Shown: piece by piece, positions 37,580 through 47,431 of the stretch
Layout of the letters: each line of letters starts with the position of its first letter
Position numbering within the stretch: the first letter of the stretch is position 1
Source of the DNA: Vibrio aerogenes
GTDB taxonomy: Bacteria > Pseudomonadota > Gammaproteobacteria > Enterobacterales > Vibrionaceae
DNA length: 64,000 bases
Reading direction: 5' to 3'
Assembly: GCF_024346755.1 (NCBI RefSeq)
Contig: NZ_AP024861.1
Coordinates: 2,294,001-2,358,000, forward strand
Notes under the pieces: model-generated
Seen by the model: only the letters and a program-made list of their open reading frames with translations
The model's database searches: none
What the model was told of the DNA's origin: nothing
Translations under genes and position numbers: made by a program

Positions 37580-38482
37580 ATGAAATTTCGTCAGTTAGAA
37601 GCCTTCCGCCATATTATGTTACGGGGCACAACTTCAGCGGCTGCGGCAGAAATGCATGTCACCCAGCCAGCGGTGAGCCGGCTCATCAGCGATCTGGAAG
37701 ATTCGCTTGGATTCAGTTTATTTGAACGTAAAAAGGGACGTCTGTTCCCGACGCCGGAAGCCGGGGAATTTTTTCGTTCTGTGGAAGAGAGCTTTCTCGG
37801 CCTTGAGAAACTGGAATCCGTTGCAATGCAAATTCGCGACAGGAATCCCAAAGAACTCTGTATCTCAGCCACTTCAGCAATCGCCAGCACATTGCTGCCC
37901 ATCGCACTCAAAGAACATGGTCACTTTTATCCGGATGAGCGGGTGGTCATGCACACGGACAGTATGTCTGAGATCGTGATGCGCTTGCAGACCAGCGCCG
38001 TGGATCTGGCCATTGGGCTCCAGCTTCCTCAACTCAGCGGGATTGAACAGGAATTTATCGGCCATGCGCGGTTTGTCTTTGCAGCCAGAGCCGGTCATCC
38101 ATTACTGGAAAAAACGGTGATTACCGCACCGGATTTAGCCGGTGAGTCAGTCCTGACCGTGCAGGACTCTTATCTGAATTACTGGAGTAAATTAGAACAT
38201 GCGCTGGATGCGGTAGAATCGCAGTTGATGAAACGGCTGTATATTGATACCTCGCACACCGGATATGCCATGGTTGCCTCCGGTTTAGCCGTGGGTGTGC
38301 TGGAGCCCTTTGCGGCCCGGGTCTGGGCCGGGAATGGCGTCGAAACCCGCCCATTTGAGCCAGCCATTTATTATCCGTACAGTTTCTCTTATCCGACCAA
38401 TATCCGCCACCAGCCATCACTACATCAGTTTAAACAGTCGATCAGAAACGCGGCACAGTCGATGGCAGAGTTTGCAGAGTGA
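37580..38482 (+). CDS. LysR-family transcription regulator of peptide operon 2
   Basis: 300 residues. The winged helix-turn-helix (1-60) has MKFRQLEAFRHIMLRGTTSA, MHVTQPAVSRLISDLEDSLG and LFERKKGRLFPT, followed by the periplasmic-binding-like effector domain (about 90-295, with ISATSAIASTLLPIAL and VASGLAVGVLEP). It is divergent from the ABC/M14 operon, so control of that operon is likely. The effector is unknown, perhaps a peptide or amino acid. Confidence 0.85.
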   Translation: MKFRQLEAFRHIMLRGTTSAAAAEMHVTQPAVSRLISDLEDSLGFSLFERKKGRLFPTPEAGEFFRSVEESFLGLEKLESVAMQIRDRNPKELCISATSAIASTLLPIALKEHGHFYPDERVVMHTDSMSEIVMRLQTSAVDLAIGLQLPQLSGIEQEFIGHARFVFAARAGHPLLEKTVITAPDLAGESVLTVQDSYLNYWSKLEHALDAVESQLMKRLYIDTSHTGYAMVASGLAVGVLEPFAARVWAGNGVETRPFEPAIYYPYSFSYPTNIRHQPSLHQFKQSIRNAAQSMAEFAE

Positions 38483-38802
38483 AATCGTTGAGGAGTGAAA
38501 ATGATGATGAGGGTTGCATTGACGTTACTTTACGTTCTTTTACACGAACAAAACTTAGTGAGCGGCCAGAATATGTTAGATTAAATGTGTTGATCTTTGG
38601 TGGATATTGTATTCACTCTGAATGCACTTTCATCACGTTACGGGTCGCTGAACACATCACCTGTAACCAAGAATAACGGTGTTCAGATAATACCTTCGGC
38701 TGCGGTAACTCCCGCAGCAACAACCAGGCACCAAAGATCAACCCCTCCGGCATCAAACCATTCCAAGTTATTTTCTGATCGGATATATCTGGTTCCGCAA
38801 AC
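38483..38802. other. Gap between LysR gene and tRNA, with a 45-bp duplicated fragment
   Basis: About 320 bases without a convincing gene. The segment 38758-38802 matches 40675-40720 (46 bp, CCATTC-.-AAGT-..-TTTCTGATC...GGTTCCGCAAAC) with a few changes and a one-base deletion. On the minus strand both encode FAEPDIS; after correcting the deletion this copy continues RSENNLEWF as the other does (RSESYLEWY). It looks like a frameshifted gene scrap. Confidence 0.5.
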
Positions 38803-38834
38803 AAAAAAGCCCCAGCACCAAATGATGCTGAGGC
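38803..38834 (-). terminator. Terminator of tRNA-Arg
   Basis: On the minus strand GCCTCAGCA-TCATTTGG-TGCTGGGGC followed by TTTTTTG, about 12 bases after the tRNA 3' end. Confidence 0.85.
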
Positions 38835-38845
38835 CTCAGAATAAG

Positions 38846-38922
<77 letters not shown>

Positions 38923-39034
38923 GTTACGGGAGAGAATTATACGAGTTAAAAAACGTAAATCAACGAATTTATTCTGATAAACTATCTAAGTGACTAAAAA
39001 TCTAGCATTTCTGATATGATGTGCGAAAAAAATA

Positions 39035-39056
39035 CACAGGCAAACGTTTGCCTGTG
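39035..39056. promoter_or_regulatory. Candidate PurR operator upstream of folD
   Basis: CACAGGCAAACGTTTGCCTGTG is a perfect 22-bp palindrome whose core GCAAACGTTTGC matches the PurR box (ACGCAAACGTTTTCGT-type). It lies about 140 bases before the folD ATG, near a TATGCT -10-like hexamer. folD supplies one-carbon units for purine synthesis, so PurR control is plausible. Confidence 0.6.
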
Positions 39057-39196
39057 GATGTTATGCTAAAGATCTGCGACAATGCGCGCGTTTCTACCCA
39101 AGAATAGAACCCCAATAACCGCCAAAATGCAGGTTTCAGTGGTTTGGGTATAAACCCGAGAATGTTTCTTCCTGATAAAAATAATGATGGATACTT

Positions 39197-40057
39197 ATGA
39201 CTGCACAGATTATTGATGGAAAACTGATTTCCCAAACTGTTCGCTCTGAGGTTGCTGCCCGTGTGAAAGCCCGGACAGAAGCAGGGTTACGCGCACCCGG
39301 CCTCGCTGTAATCCTGGTCGGTGATGACCCGGCATCTCAGGTCTACGTTGGCAGTAAACGACGCGCCTGTGATGAAGTCGGTTTTGTTTCCAAATCATTT
39401 GACCTGCCATTAAATACATCTCAGCAAGATCTGCTGAATCTGGTTGATCAGCTCAATGCTGATCAGGAGATCGATGGCATTCTGGTTCAGTTGCCTCTCC
39501 CCGCCGGGCTGGATGCAACTCAGGTGCTTGAACGGATTCTCCCTGAAAAAGATGTGGATGGTTTCCACCCTTATAATGTCGGACGACTGGCACAACGTAT
39601 TCCAAAGCTTCGCTCCTGCACGCCTAAAGGGATTATTACCCTGATGGAAAGATATAACATCGAACTACGGGGCAAGCATGCGGTTGTTGTCGGCGCATCG
39701 AATATTGTTGGCCGCCCGATGACAATGGAACTGTTGCTGCAAGGTTGTACCACCACCACCTGCCACCGGTTTACCCGTGATCTGGAGAGCTATGTCCGTC
39801 AGGCTGATATTCTGGTTGTTGCCGTCGGTAAACCGAACTTCATTCCGGGAGAATGGATCAAAGCAGGGTCAATTGTCATTGATGTTGGTATCAACCGGCT
39901 AGACAACGGTAAACTCTCAGGGGATATTGAATATGATATTGCCAGCGAGAGGGCAAGCTATATCACACCAGTTCCCGGCGGTGTCGGGCCAATGACGGTT
40001 GCAACATTGATTGAAAATACGATGCTGGCCTGTGAGCAATATCACCATAAAAACTGA
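39197..40057 (+). CDS. folD: Bifunctional methylene-THF dehydrogenase/cyclohydrolase FolD
   Basis: 286 residues, the usual length. It interconverts 5,10-methylene-THF, methenyl-THF and 10-formyl-THF using NADP. Motifs: [13 protein letters not shown] with the catalytic Lys near 54, [36 protein letters not shown] (NADP Rossmann motif) and [15 protein letters not shown]. It is monocistronic with a putative PurR palindrome upstream. Its product feeds purU (52446) and purine synthesis. Confidence 0.97.
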   Translation: MTAQIIDGKLISQTVRSEVAARVKARTEAGLRAPGLAVILVGDDPASQVYVGSKRRACDEVGFVSKSFDLPLNTSQQDLLNLVDQLNADQEIDGILVQLPLPAGLDATQVLERILPEKDVDGFHPYNVGRLAQRIPKLRSCTPKGIITLMERYNIELRGKHAVVVGASNIVGRPMTMELLLQGCTTTTCHRFTRDLESYVRQADILVVAVGKPNFIPGEWIKAGSIVIDVGINRLDNGKLSGDIEYDIASERASYITPVPGGVGPMTVATLIENTMLACEQYHHKN

Positions 40058-40100
40058 TCTTTAGTTTTTCTGTACACCTTCACAAGTCTTTCGTCCTGTC

Positions 40101-40124
40101 TTGCCGGCTTTCAGCCGGCAAAAT
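40101..40124 (+). terminator. Hairpin after folD
   Basis: TTGCCGGCT-TTC-AGCCGGCAA, a 9-bp perfect stem about 45 bases after the folD stop, with only AAATAG after it. It may work as a terminator in combination with nearby sequence. Confidence 0.55.
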
Positions 40125-40194
40125 AGTATCAACCTTCCCCGCCATCACAATCATCAATCATCCCTGACAGTTGACCAAACCGGTATACTCAAAT

Positions 40195-40357
40195 TTCAGA
40201 CAAAAAAAACCACCGTCTCACAGAAAAACGGTGGTGGTGTTAAAATAAAAAAAAGGTAATAACCGACCACATAAAAATGTGGCTTCATTGCTAATGGATC
40301 CTGAATATTGTGTGAGGATTCAGAATCCAACAACAATTCAAGTATAGCCATTGCCAT
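40195..40357 (-). ncRNA. Candidate small RNA (or small ORF) with own terminator, between folD and mltB
   Basis: The minus strand carries three hairpins in series: GGAT.CTGAAT/ATTCAG.ATCC (40296-40328), CCACAT-AAAA-ATGTGG (40267-40282) followed by a T8 run, and ACCACCGT/ACGGTGGT (40209-40235) followed by another T8 run. That arrangement is typical of an intergenic sRNA with one or two intrinsic terminators. A 53-codon frame (40196-40357, starting MAMAILELLLDSESS) spans the same strand but lacks a ribosome site and runs through the terminator, so I favour RNA. I do not recognise the family. Confidence 0.4.
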
Positions 40358-40629
40358 CAATTCCAGGAGGAGGACTATCCGGTTCTGACTAATCTGGCAT
40401 ATGAATTCGTTATCAGATGAGGCTTTTAACGAACCACTATTCCAGTGCGCAACGAGATGGTGTCAATATAAACAACAATATAAACAACATGTCTGCCAAA
40501 ACAATATCGCATGATGACCGCATAAAAAAAACCGACCTTACTTTTCTTTACTTTCGCCTTTACCTTGCTTTACAAAACCCCATTCAGTATCAGTTATAAA
40601 TATAATATATAAACAATATATTCGCATTA
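40358..40629. other. AT-rich non-coding spacer
   Basis: About 270 bases, AT-rich, with no convincing gene. It contains CAGGAGGAGGAC at about 40362-40373 without a following start codon. It could hold the promoter for the minus-strand candidate RNA. Confidence 0.35.
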
Positions 40630-40869
40630 TTATTCAATAAAAGTCCTATTCAATCTGTCGATGAAAGTCTGATACCATTCTAAGTAACTTTCTGATCTGG
40701 ATATATCTGGTTCCGCAAACCGCTCAAGCCATCCCCTTTTTATTGATAAGAAAGGCGCTTCAACAAGGGCATCCATGCCCTTGTATGTTTGCTCCACCAG
40801 ACACATCCAGATGATCAGTTTATTTTCCAGATTGGTCTGATACCAACATGATGGGATGACCTGAGACAT
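40630..40869 (-). other. Possible gene scrap (79-codon frame, FAEPDIS motif)
   Basis: The minus strand reads MSQVIPSCWYQTNLENKLII to ...FAEPDISRSESYLEWYQTFIDRLNRTFIE and stops. The ATG lies in the T-tract of the mltB terminator with no ribosome site, so expression as drawn is doubtful. Its last third is duplicated at 38758-38802. Probably the 3' remnant of a longer gene; family not recognised. Confidence 0.35.
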
Positions 40870-40900
40870 AAAAAAGCCCGTCAAATCTGACGAGCTTTTG
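40868..40900 (-). terminator. Terminator of ycgL-mltB
   Basis: On the minus strand GCTCGTCA-GATT-TGACGGGC followed by TTTTTTA, 25 bases after the mltB stop. AAAAGC/GCTTTT flanks make it usable in both directions. Confidence 0.85.
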
Positions 40901-40922
40901 AGAAAGAGCAATCATGAACAGA

Positions 40923-41897
40923 TTAACGGCTGACAATCCGGTCCGCCAAATGACTGACTGCCAGCGCAAAATAGTGCGAGCGATTCCACTTCATCAGCAC
41001 ATTGTAATTATTGTAAATCAGATATGCCCGGCCTTTTTCATCATCCGGTGCAACCAGCCACGCTTTAATATCCTTCGCCGGTGCAGGCAGTGGCTGACCG
41101 TTGTAACGGGTCACCCCCAGGCGTCGCCACTCCCTGAGTGTTTTCGCCTTACCCTGATGGCGACCTTCCAAAGACATATCAAATCCACGTGGCAAATGCA
41201 CCTGCCGTCCCCAGCGGTATTGATTATCCCACCCGGAACGGTGCAGATAATTAGCGGTCGAAGCAAATACATCCGCCTTGGTTTTCCAGATATCAATCTT
41301 ACCGTCATGATTGCCGTCGACTGCAAATGTCAGGAAAGAACTGGGCATAAACTGGCACTGTCCCATTGCCCCGGCCCATGAGCCTTTCATGTCGTGCGGG
41401 TCAATATGGTCATCTTCAATGATTTTCAGGGCAGCCATCATTTCCTTACGGAAGAAAGCTTCTCTGCGGCCATCATAGGCCAGAGTCGCCAGCGCACTCA
41501 TCACATAATGACGACCAGTCAGGGCACCAAAGTTACTCTCCACCCCCCATAACGCCACAATATACTGTGGCTGCACACCATACTCACGACTGACCTGCTG
41601 CAGTGCAGCATAATGTTGGCGGTAGAGTTTCTTAGCCTTTTTCACTTTCCAGTCCGGTACCGCCCGCGGAATATATTCATCCAGCGTCAGCTTCTTTTCA
41701 GGCTGGTTTTTATCGGCCACAACGGTACGGTGTCTGTATGTCACATCACGAAATGCGGCTTCTACAGTCTCATGTGAGATACCGGCCTGTTCGGCCTGCT
41801 GTTTAAATGCATCAATATACGCTTCAAATGAAACTGTCCGGGCACTGGCCGTGAGGCTCAGCATCATCCCTAATCCGGCTAACCATAACCTCTTCAT
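40923..41897 (-). CDS. mltB: Lytic murein transglycosylase B family
   Basis: 324 residues. It cleaves the glycan strands of peptidoglycan, forming 1,6-anhydromuropeptides. The catalytic Glu is E120 in IVALWGVESNFG. Other SLT-B motifs are SALATLAYDGRR, GSWAGAMGQCQFMPSSF and DVFASTANYLHRSGW. The signal peptide (MKRLWLAGLGMMLSLTASA) lacks a lipobox cysteine, so unlike E. coli MltB it is predicted soluble in the periplasm. It lies 9 bases after ycgL. Confidence 0.93.
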   Translation of the reverse strand: MKRLWLAGLGMMLSLTASARTVSFEAYIDAFKQQAEQAGISHETVEAAFRDVTYRHRTVVADKNQPEKKLTLDEYIPRAVPDWKVKKAKKLYRQHYAALQQVSREYGVQPQYIVALWGVESNFGALTGRHYVMSALATLAYDGRREAFFRKEMMAALKIIEDDHIDPHDMKGSWAGAMGQCQFMPSSFLTFAVDGNHDGKIDIWKTKADVFASTANYLHRSGWDNQYRWGRQVHLPRGFDMSLEGRHQGKAKTLREWRRLGVTRYNGQPLPAPAKDIKAWLVAPDDEKGRAYLIYNNYNVLMKWNRSHYFALAVSHLADRIVSR

Positions 41898-41906
41898 CTT
41901 ATCTCC

Positions 41907-42197
41907 CTACTCTGTGTGCGACTGAATCTGCGCGGCTTTCATCGCTTTATACGTTTCCAGTACATTTTCCGGCGGTGGCGGCAGCTGAAGAAAAAAGCCA
42001 TCGGACTCCAGCGATGCTTTCACCTTATTGACATCCACATTCGCTAGTTTTCTCCCTTCCAGATTGATTGTCATCATGAGCGAAGGCGTGCCGAACATAG
42101 TCATCAACTGTTCAGGAACCTGAGAAAAATCCCCTTTCTTCATCACGTACAAATACGCACCATCTTTACGAATACTTTTATAAACAGAGCACAGCAT
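41907..42197 (-). CDS. ycgL: YcgL domain protein (DUF709)
   Basis: A 96-residue small conserved gammaproteobacterial protein. It starts [21 protein letters not shown] and contains the [16 protein letters not shown] block and [18 protein letters not shown], all family hallmarks. The function is unknown. In many gammaproteobacteria it sits beside minC, as here (divergent, 253 bases away), and it heads a two-gene unit with mltB. Confidence 0.93.
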   Translation of the reverse strand: MLCSVYKSIRKDGAYLYVMKKGDFSQVPEQLMTMFGTPSLMMTINLEGRKLANVDVNKVKASLESDGFFLQLPPPPENVLETYKAMKAAQIQSHTE

Positions 42198-42450
42198 GAT
42201 TTGCCTTTTTCTTCAAGATTTCAGTTGACCGGATTTATCATTTTATCAATCACACGCATATCAATGACCTTTACTGAACATAAAATTAACAATAAAAACG
42301 TCAATGTGTGGATAAGATAACTTGCCGAGTTAAGTCAGTGAATATAACATGACGAACCTGAGCAATGTGAAGCTTTCTGTACTTCATCAGAAACGCTTTA
42401 TTTCAGAAGTACCTTTCTAAAATACTTAAAGACTGAGGTCCGGCTTATTT

Positions 42451-43113
42451 ATGTCATTATTACCTGACTTAAAAGGTAGCAGTTTTACTTTGTCAGTACT
42501 ACATCTGACCGATAACGATATTTCAAAAACCCTGAACCTGCTGAAAGAAAAAATAACTCAGGCACCGGCTTTTTTTGCGTCTGCTCCGGTGGTGATTAAT
42601 ATCTCTCAGGTGAAGGAAGATATCGATTTCAGTGAGTTAAAACACTGTATCCATGAAGTCGGAATGGTTCCGGTCGGCATTACCGGTACAAAAGATAAAC
42701 GCACACAAAATCAGGCAACCGCGGCCGGTTTCGCGGTGATGACCGCCAGTAAGTCCCCTGCTCAGGCTCCGGCAGAAATGCAACCGGCAAAAGTGGTCAG
42801 TCATCCGATCCGTTCAGGTCAGCAAATTTATGCGAAAGATGCAGATTTAGTCATCCTCAATCATGTCAGCCCTGGTGCTGAAGTGATTGCTGATGGCTCG
42901 ATACATATTCACGGTAACCTGAAAGGTCGTGCAATTGCCGGTGCAAGCGGACAAAAAGAAGCTAAGATTATATGTAATAACTTGCAGGCAGAACTGGTCT
43001 CAATCGCTGGTAATTACTGGCTCAGTGATCAGATCGCCGAAGAGTTCTGGCAGCAAAAAGTTATCCTCAGCTATAACGATGAAACACTTCACGTTGACAA
43101 GCTAACAATTTAA
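42451..43113 (+). CDS. minC: Septum-site inhibitor MinC
   Basis: 220 residues. The N-terminal domain (about 1-105) blocks FtsZ polymerisation. After an Ala/Pro linker ([10 protein letters not shown]), the beta-helical C-terminal domain (about 120-220) has the conserved [15 protein letters not shown] start ([17 protein letters not shown]) and [14 protein letters not shown], and binds MinD. It is first in minCDE, with 30 bases to minD. It prevents division at the poles. Confidence 0.97.
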   Translation: MSLLPDLKGSSFTLSVLHLTDNDISKTLNLLKEKITQAPAFFASAPVVINISQVKEDIDFSELKHCIHEVGMVPVGITGTKDKRTQNQATAAGFAVMTASKSPAQAPAEMQPAKVVSHPIRSGQQIYAKDADLVILNHVSPGAEVIADGSIHIHGNLKGRAIAGASGQKEAKIICNNLQAELVSIAGNYWLSDQIAEEFWQQKVILSYNDETLHVDKLTI

Positions 43114-43143
43114 CAAACAGATAATTAAAGGAAAGCAAAACCA

Positions 43144-43956
43144 ATGGCACGTATTATTGTTGTGACGTCCGGGAAAGGCGGCGTAGGAAAAACAACTTCA
43201 AGTGCAGCAATTGCGTCGGGATTAGCCCTGAAAGGGAATAAGACTGTGGTGATCGATTTTGATATCGGGTTGCGCAATCTGGATCTGATTATGGGATGTG
43301 AACGTCGGGTTGTTTACGATTTCGTCAATGTGATTCAGGGTGAAGCCACGCTGAATCAAGCCATGATTAAAGACAAACGCACTGAAAACTTATTTATCCT
43401 TCCCGCGTCACAAACCAGGGATAAAGATGCGCTGACCCATGACGGGGTGAAACGTGTTCTTGATGAACTGAATGATATGGAGTTTGACTTTATTATTTGT
43501 GACTCCCCGGCAGGTATCGAGCAAGGTGCACTGATGGCACTTTATTTTGCAGATGAAGCCATTATCACCACGAACCCGGAAGTTTCATCGGTCAGAGACT
43601 CAGACCGGATTTTAGGAATTCTCGACTCGAAATCACTACGTGCAGAGCAAGGACTGGAGCCGATCAAACAGCATCTGTTACTGACCCGCTATCATCCTGC
43701 GCGGGTAAATCAGGGAGAAATGCTGAGTATTCATGATGTTGAAGATATTCTGCACATTCCGCTGATGGGCGTGATTCCTGAAAGCCAGGCGGTGCTGAAT
43801 GCTTCCAACAAAGGGATTCCGGTGATTTTCGACGAGCAGTCAGATGCAGGTCAGGCATATCTGGATACCGTTGATCGCCTGCTGGGTAATGCGGTTGAAT
43901 TCCGTTTTCTGACAGAGCCGAAGCGCGGTATATTTCAGCGACTATTCGGGGGCTAA
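43144..43956 (+). CDS. minD: Septum-site ATPase MinD
   Basis: 270 residues, standard length. It has the deviant Walker A GKGGVGKTT at 10-18, switch motifs (DFDIGLRNLDLIMGCERR, ICDSPAGIEQGA) and the C-terminal amphipathic membrane helix RGIFQRLFGG. ATP-bound MinD dimers sit on the membrane and recruit MinC, and MinE triggers release, giving pole-to-pole oscillation. AAAGGAAA lies 10 bases before the ATG; minE follows after 6 bases. Confidence 0.98.
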   Translation: MARIIVVTSGKGGVGKTTSSAAIASGLALKGNKTVVIDFDIGLRNLDLIMGCERRVVYDFVNVIQGEATLNQAMIKDKRTENLFILPASQTRDKDALTHDGVKRVLDELNDMEFDFIICDSPAGIEQGALMALYFADEAIITTNPEVSSVRDSDRILGILDSKSLRAEQGLEPIKQHLLLTRYHPARVNQGEMLSIHDVEDILHIPLMGVIPESQAVLNASNKGIPVIFDEQSDAGQAYLDTVDRLLGNAVEFRFLTEPKRGIFQRLFGG

Positions 43957-43962
43957 ACAATC

Positions 43963-44229
43963 ATGTCATTACTTGAGTTTTTCCGCCCCAAAAAACAAAC
44001 ATCGGCCAGCATGGCAAAAGAACGGTTACAAATTATTGTTGCCGAGCGTCGCAGTCATGACGACCCGGCTCCGAACTATCTGCCACAGCTGAAAGAAGAT
44101 ATTCTGAAGGTCATTGCCAAATATGTCGACGTGAACCCGGACATGGTTGAGTTATCTTTTGAGCAGAAAGATGACGAACTGGCCGTTCTGGAACTGAATG
44201 TCAAACTGCCTGATGATGAGAAAGAGTGA
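43963..44229 (+). CDS. minE: Cell-division topological factor MinE
   Basis: 88 residues. The N-terminal membrane/MinD-binding part has [11 protein letters not shown] and [14 protein letters not shown], followed by the topological-specificity dimer domain (about 36-88, [17 protein letters not shown]). It stimulates MinD ATPase and restricts MinC action to the poles. Last gene of minCDE. Confidence 0.97.
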   Translation: MSLLEFFRPKKQTSASMAKERLQIIVAERRSHDDPAPNYLPQLKEDILKVIAKYVDVNPDMVELSFEQKDDELAVLELNVKLPDDEKE

Positions 44230-44330
44230 TCATCGCCGTGGTTGATAAGCAAAGCCGGTAAAGAAAACCGCTGACGATGCGATATCATCACAACAGTAAT
44301 ATCTTTACATAATCAGTGACTTGATTAGAA

Positions 44331-44362
44331 AAAACGCCGTAATAATCACGGCGTTTTTTTAT
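44331..44362. terminator. Bidirectional terminator between minE and rnd
   Basis: AAAACGCCGT-AATAATC-ACGGCGTTTT with TTTTATT after it on the plus strand and TTTTTTCTAATC on the minus strand. It serves the convergent minCDE and rnd units. Confidence 0.9.
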
Positions 44363-44376
44363 TGAAAGCCGGCTGT

Positions 44377-45498
44377 TTATGCTTTAATCATCTGATACAG
44401 CGTCTCTCCCAACAACGGCTTTCTCCAGCCCTGCATCAGATCCGGAGTTTTACATTCAGCTTCCTGATGCTTCCATATCCAGCTAATCAAATCATTCAGC
44501 TGTTTGCGCGATGCCACAAATTCATTGGCCAGATTATGCGCTTCAGCAACCGAAGTGACCTGTGTTTTCAACGTTTTAAACAGCTGCTTGTAACCCGGAT
44601 AATCGGAAACAGGCACGATGGGTTCCGGATAATGTTCTGCTTCAAGCGCCTGGGCTTTTCTGACCAGCTGACAAAGGTGGTTGCCGTGACGTTTGACCAG
44701 CTTCGGATGAATCCCTTCTGCCAGCATACGCTTCGATCCGTTCAACCCTAACCGGGCAATCGTCAGCAGTTCTGCTTCTTTTATAACAAAGTTTAACGCC
44801 AGATCCCGCTTCATCGCTTCTTCAAGCCGCCATGAGGCAATCAGCTTTAAAACCGCAAGTTGTCTGGGTCTGAGCTGCCAGGCACCTTTCACGCTCAGAT
44901 ATGCTTTCTCAACGTCTGGTGCGACAACCCTCTTCTGAGACTGAAGTTGTGACTCTTCATACGCAGCATCTTTCCATGAGGTTGTTTCCAGACGCTCAGA
45001 TAAATGCTGATACACCGGCATGAGATAAAATACATCAGCAGCAGCGTAGTCAAGCTGTCTGGATGACAGAGGCCTCGCCATCCAGTCTGTGCGCGATTCA
45101 CTTTTATCCAGTTCAAGTCCGACAATATCACTGACCAGCGCGGCAAATCCCGTTGATAAGCCATATCCAAGAAAGGCCGCCATAATCTGTGTATCCAGCA
45201 TGGGTTCCGGAACACAATTGAATTCATGGTAAAACACTTCCAGATCTTCGCCACATGCATGTAAGACTTTCAAAACCGCTGGTGCTTTGAGCAGACTGAC
45301 AAACGGCGACATATCTTCTATGGTCGTGGGGTCAATCAGTGACAGCGTTTCACCATCATACAACTGAATCAGTCCCAGCTTTGCATGAAACGTTCTGATT
45401 CTGACAAACTCAGTGTCCAGCATTACAACCGGATGCGCCATGGCTTGTCTGCATACTTCTGCCAGTTCTTCAGAACCAGTAATTATTTGATATTCCAC
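44377..45498 (-). CDS. rnd: Ribonuclease D
   Basis: 373 residues (E. coli 375). DEDDy 3'-5' exoribonuclease that matures tRNA 3' ends. ExoI motif VVMLDTEFVRIRT, ExoII LHACGEDLEVFYHEF and ExoIII RQLDYAAADVFYLMPVY, followed by an HRDC domain. The frame is open to 45588, but the conserved N-terminus (VEYQIITGSEE) begins at a GTG at 45498 with AGG 6 bases upstream. E. coli rnd also uses a non-ATG start (TTG), which limits its expression. Confidence 0.94.
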   Translation of the reverse strand: MEYQIITGSEELAEVCRQAMAHPVVMLDTEFVRIRTFHAKLGLIQLYDGETLSLIDPTTIEDMSPFVSLLKAPAVLKVLHACGEDLEVFYHEFNCVPEPMLDTQIMAAFLGYGLSTGFAALVSDIVGLELDKSESRTDWMARPLSSRQLDYAAADVFYLMPVYQHLSERLETTSWKDAAYEESQLQSQKRVVAPDVEKAYLSVKGAWQLRPRQLAVLKLIASWRLEEAMKRDLALNFVIKEAELLTIARLGLNGSKRMLAEGIHPKLVKRHGNHLCQLVRKAQALEAEHYPEPIVPVSDYPGYKQLFKTLKTQVTSVAEAHNLANEFVASRKQLNDLISWIWKHQEAECKTPDLMQGWRKPLLGETLYQMIKA

Positions 45499-45595
45499 TA
45501 ATAACCTGCTTATTTTGTTTTTTATACTCAGGGCCTGCCCCGGACAAATAAAAATGCCGACATGAGCGCCGGCACTTTCAGAGTCCATCAGACCT

Positions 45596-47296
45596 TTAAG
45601 CCTGTTCCATCGTTTGTTGTGCTTCCAGCGTCATATTTTGTTCTTTCAGTGCCCGGCGCAAAATTTTACCGACATTTGTTTTCGGTAGCTCATCCCGGAA
45701 CTCGACCAGTTTCGGAATTTTATAGCCGGTCAGATATTCACGACAGTGCGCGATAATTTCTTCTTTCGTCAAAGATAAATCACGTTTTACAACCACAACT
45801 TTGACGATTTCCCCTGAGACATGATGCGGCTCGCCGATAGCGGCCACTTCCAGCACCTTATCATGCATAGAAACCACATCTTCAATCTCATTGGGATAAA
45901 CATTAAATCCGGAAACCAGAATCATATCTTTTTTGCGATCAACAATATAGAACATGCCCTGCTCATCGCACCGGACCACATCCCCGGTTGAAAGCCAACC
46001 GTCTTCAGTCAGGACTTCGCGGGTGGCCTGCTCATTCTGCCAGTACTCCTGCATCACCTGCGGACCGCGAACCTGAAGTTCACCGACCTGATCAAACGGC
46101 AACACTTCACCGTCATCATTGACGATTCGTACATCGGTTGACGGGACCGGAATACCGATCGCGCCGGTATACTCTGTTTCATCATACGGATTACCGGCCA
46201 CCAGCGGTGAACATTCTGTCAGGCCATAACCTTCAAGTAAATGTTTACCGGTGACCTGTTTCCATTTTTCTGCAACGGCGCGCTGAACGGAAGTTCCGCC
46301 GGCCACAGAAAGTCGCATATGAGAAAAATCAATCTGACGGAATGCCTCATGATTTAATAATGCATTAAACAATGTATTCACACCGGTAATTGCAGTAAAT
46401 GGATAACGTTGTAACTCTTTAATAAATCCTGAGATATCACGCGGGTTCGTAATCAGGAGATTCTGCCCCCCCATTTCAATAAACAGCAAACAATTCATAC
46501 TCAGTGCAAACACATGATAAAGCGGCAGTGCCGTCACAACCAAATCACGCCCTTCGGAGAACAGACTATTGTAAGCAGCTTTCGCCTGCATCACATTTGC
46601 AACCACATTGCTGTGAGACAGTACCGCCCCTTTTGCGACACCGGTTGTTCCGCCCGTATATTGCAGAAAAGCAATATCATCTCCTTCAACCCGCGGTTTC
46701 ACGTACTGAAGACGACGTCCACGGCGAATAGCCTGACGCATCGAAACCGCTCCGGGAATATTGTAGCAGGGAACCAGACGCTTGATATATTTCACAACGA
46801 AATCAACCAGCGTTCCCTTCGCCCGCGGTAACATCTGACCCAGACTGGTAATGACGATGTTTTTCACCGGCGTGTTTTTCAGTACTTTCTGCAACGAGCT
46901 GGCAAAATTGGACACAATGACAATGGTTTCGGCACCGGCATCTTTCAGCTGGTGTTCCAGCTCTCTGGGTTTGTAGAGCGGATTCACATTAACAACAACT
47001 AACCCGGCCCGCAGAACACCAAATAATGCCACCGGATATTGCAGTAAATTGGGCATCATCAGTGCAACCCGATCCCCTTTTTTCAGGTGCAGTTCATTTT
47101 GCAGATAAGCAGCAAATGCACGGCTTCTTTCTTCCAGTTTACGGAATGTCATGACCGTGCCCATGTTGACAAATGCAGGTTGGTCAGCAAACTTTCTGAC
47201 CGAATTCTCAAACATCTCAATCAGAGATGAATATTCATCAGGATGAATCGTATTAGGCACATCGTTTGGACGACGCGCCAGCCAGGGCTGATCCAC
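45596..47296 (-). CDS. fadD: Long-chain fatty-acid-CoA ligase
   Basis: 566 residues. Activates fatty acids to acyl-CoA at the inner membrane for beta-oxidation or lipid synthesis. P-loop [34 protein letters not shown] and the hinge [20 protein letters not shown] are present. The N-terminus [20 protein letters not shown] matches FadD. The start is GTG (47294-47296), with AGGAG 9 bases upstream; E. coli fadD likewise uses a rare start. Confidence 0.96.
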   Translation of the reverse strand: MDQPWLARRPNDVPNTIHPDEYSSLIEMFENSVRKFADQPAFVNMGTVMTFRKLEERSRAFAAYLQNELHLKKGDRVALMMPNLLQYPVALFGVLRAGLVVVNVNPLYKPRELEHQLKDAGAETIVIVSNFASSLQKVLKNTPVKNIVITSLGQMLPRAKGTLVDFVVKYIKRLVPCYNIPGAVSMRQAIRRGRRLQYVKPRVEGDDIAFLQYTGGTTGVAKGAVLSHSNVVANVMQAKAAYNSLFSEGRDLVVTALPLYHVFALSMNCLLFIEMGGQNLLITNPRDISGFIKELQRYPFTAITGVNTLFNALLNHEAFRQIDFSHMRLSVAGGTSVQRAVAEKWKQVTGKHLLEGYGLTECSPLVAGNPYDETEYTGAIGIPVPSTDVRIVNDDGEVLPFDQVGELQVRGPQVMQEYWQNEQATREVLTEDGWLSTGDVVRCDEQGMFYIVDRKKDMILVSGFNVYPNEIEDVVSMHDKVLEVAAIGEPHHVSGEIVKVVVVKRDLSLTKEEIIAHCREYLTGYKIPKLVEFRDELPKTNVGKILRRALKEQNMTLEAQQTMEQA

Positions 47297-47431
47297 TTAA
47301 GATACTCCTCATATATGCGGTCACCTGCGGTGCAAATGGCCGCTACTATTTATTCTTTCTATCGACAACCGGCATTCCGGCCGGAGCTGCCATTGTCATG
47401 GCCGGGTCATTCCCTGACACCTCGTCCGGAC

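Noticed and set aside
38997..39196. Tetrahydrofolate riboswitch before folD
   Set aside because: Known THF riboswitches are from other phyla and I see no matching junction; the palindrome fits a protein operator better.
40196..40357. 53-residue hydrophobic protein
   Set aside because: No ribosome site and the frame runs through both U-tracts; kept only as the alternative to an sRNA.
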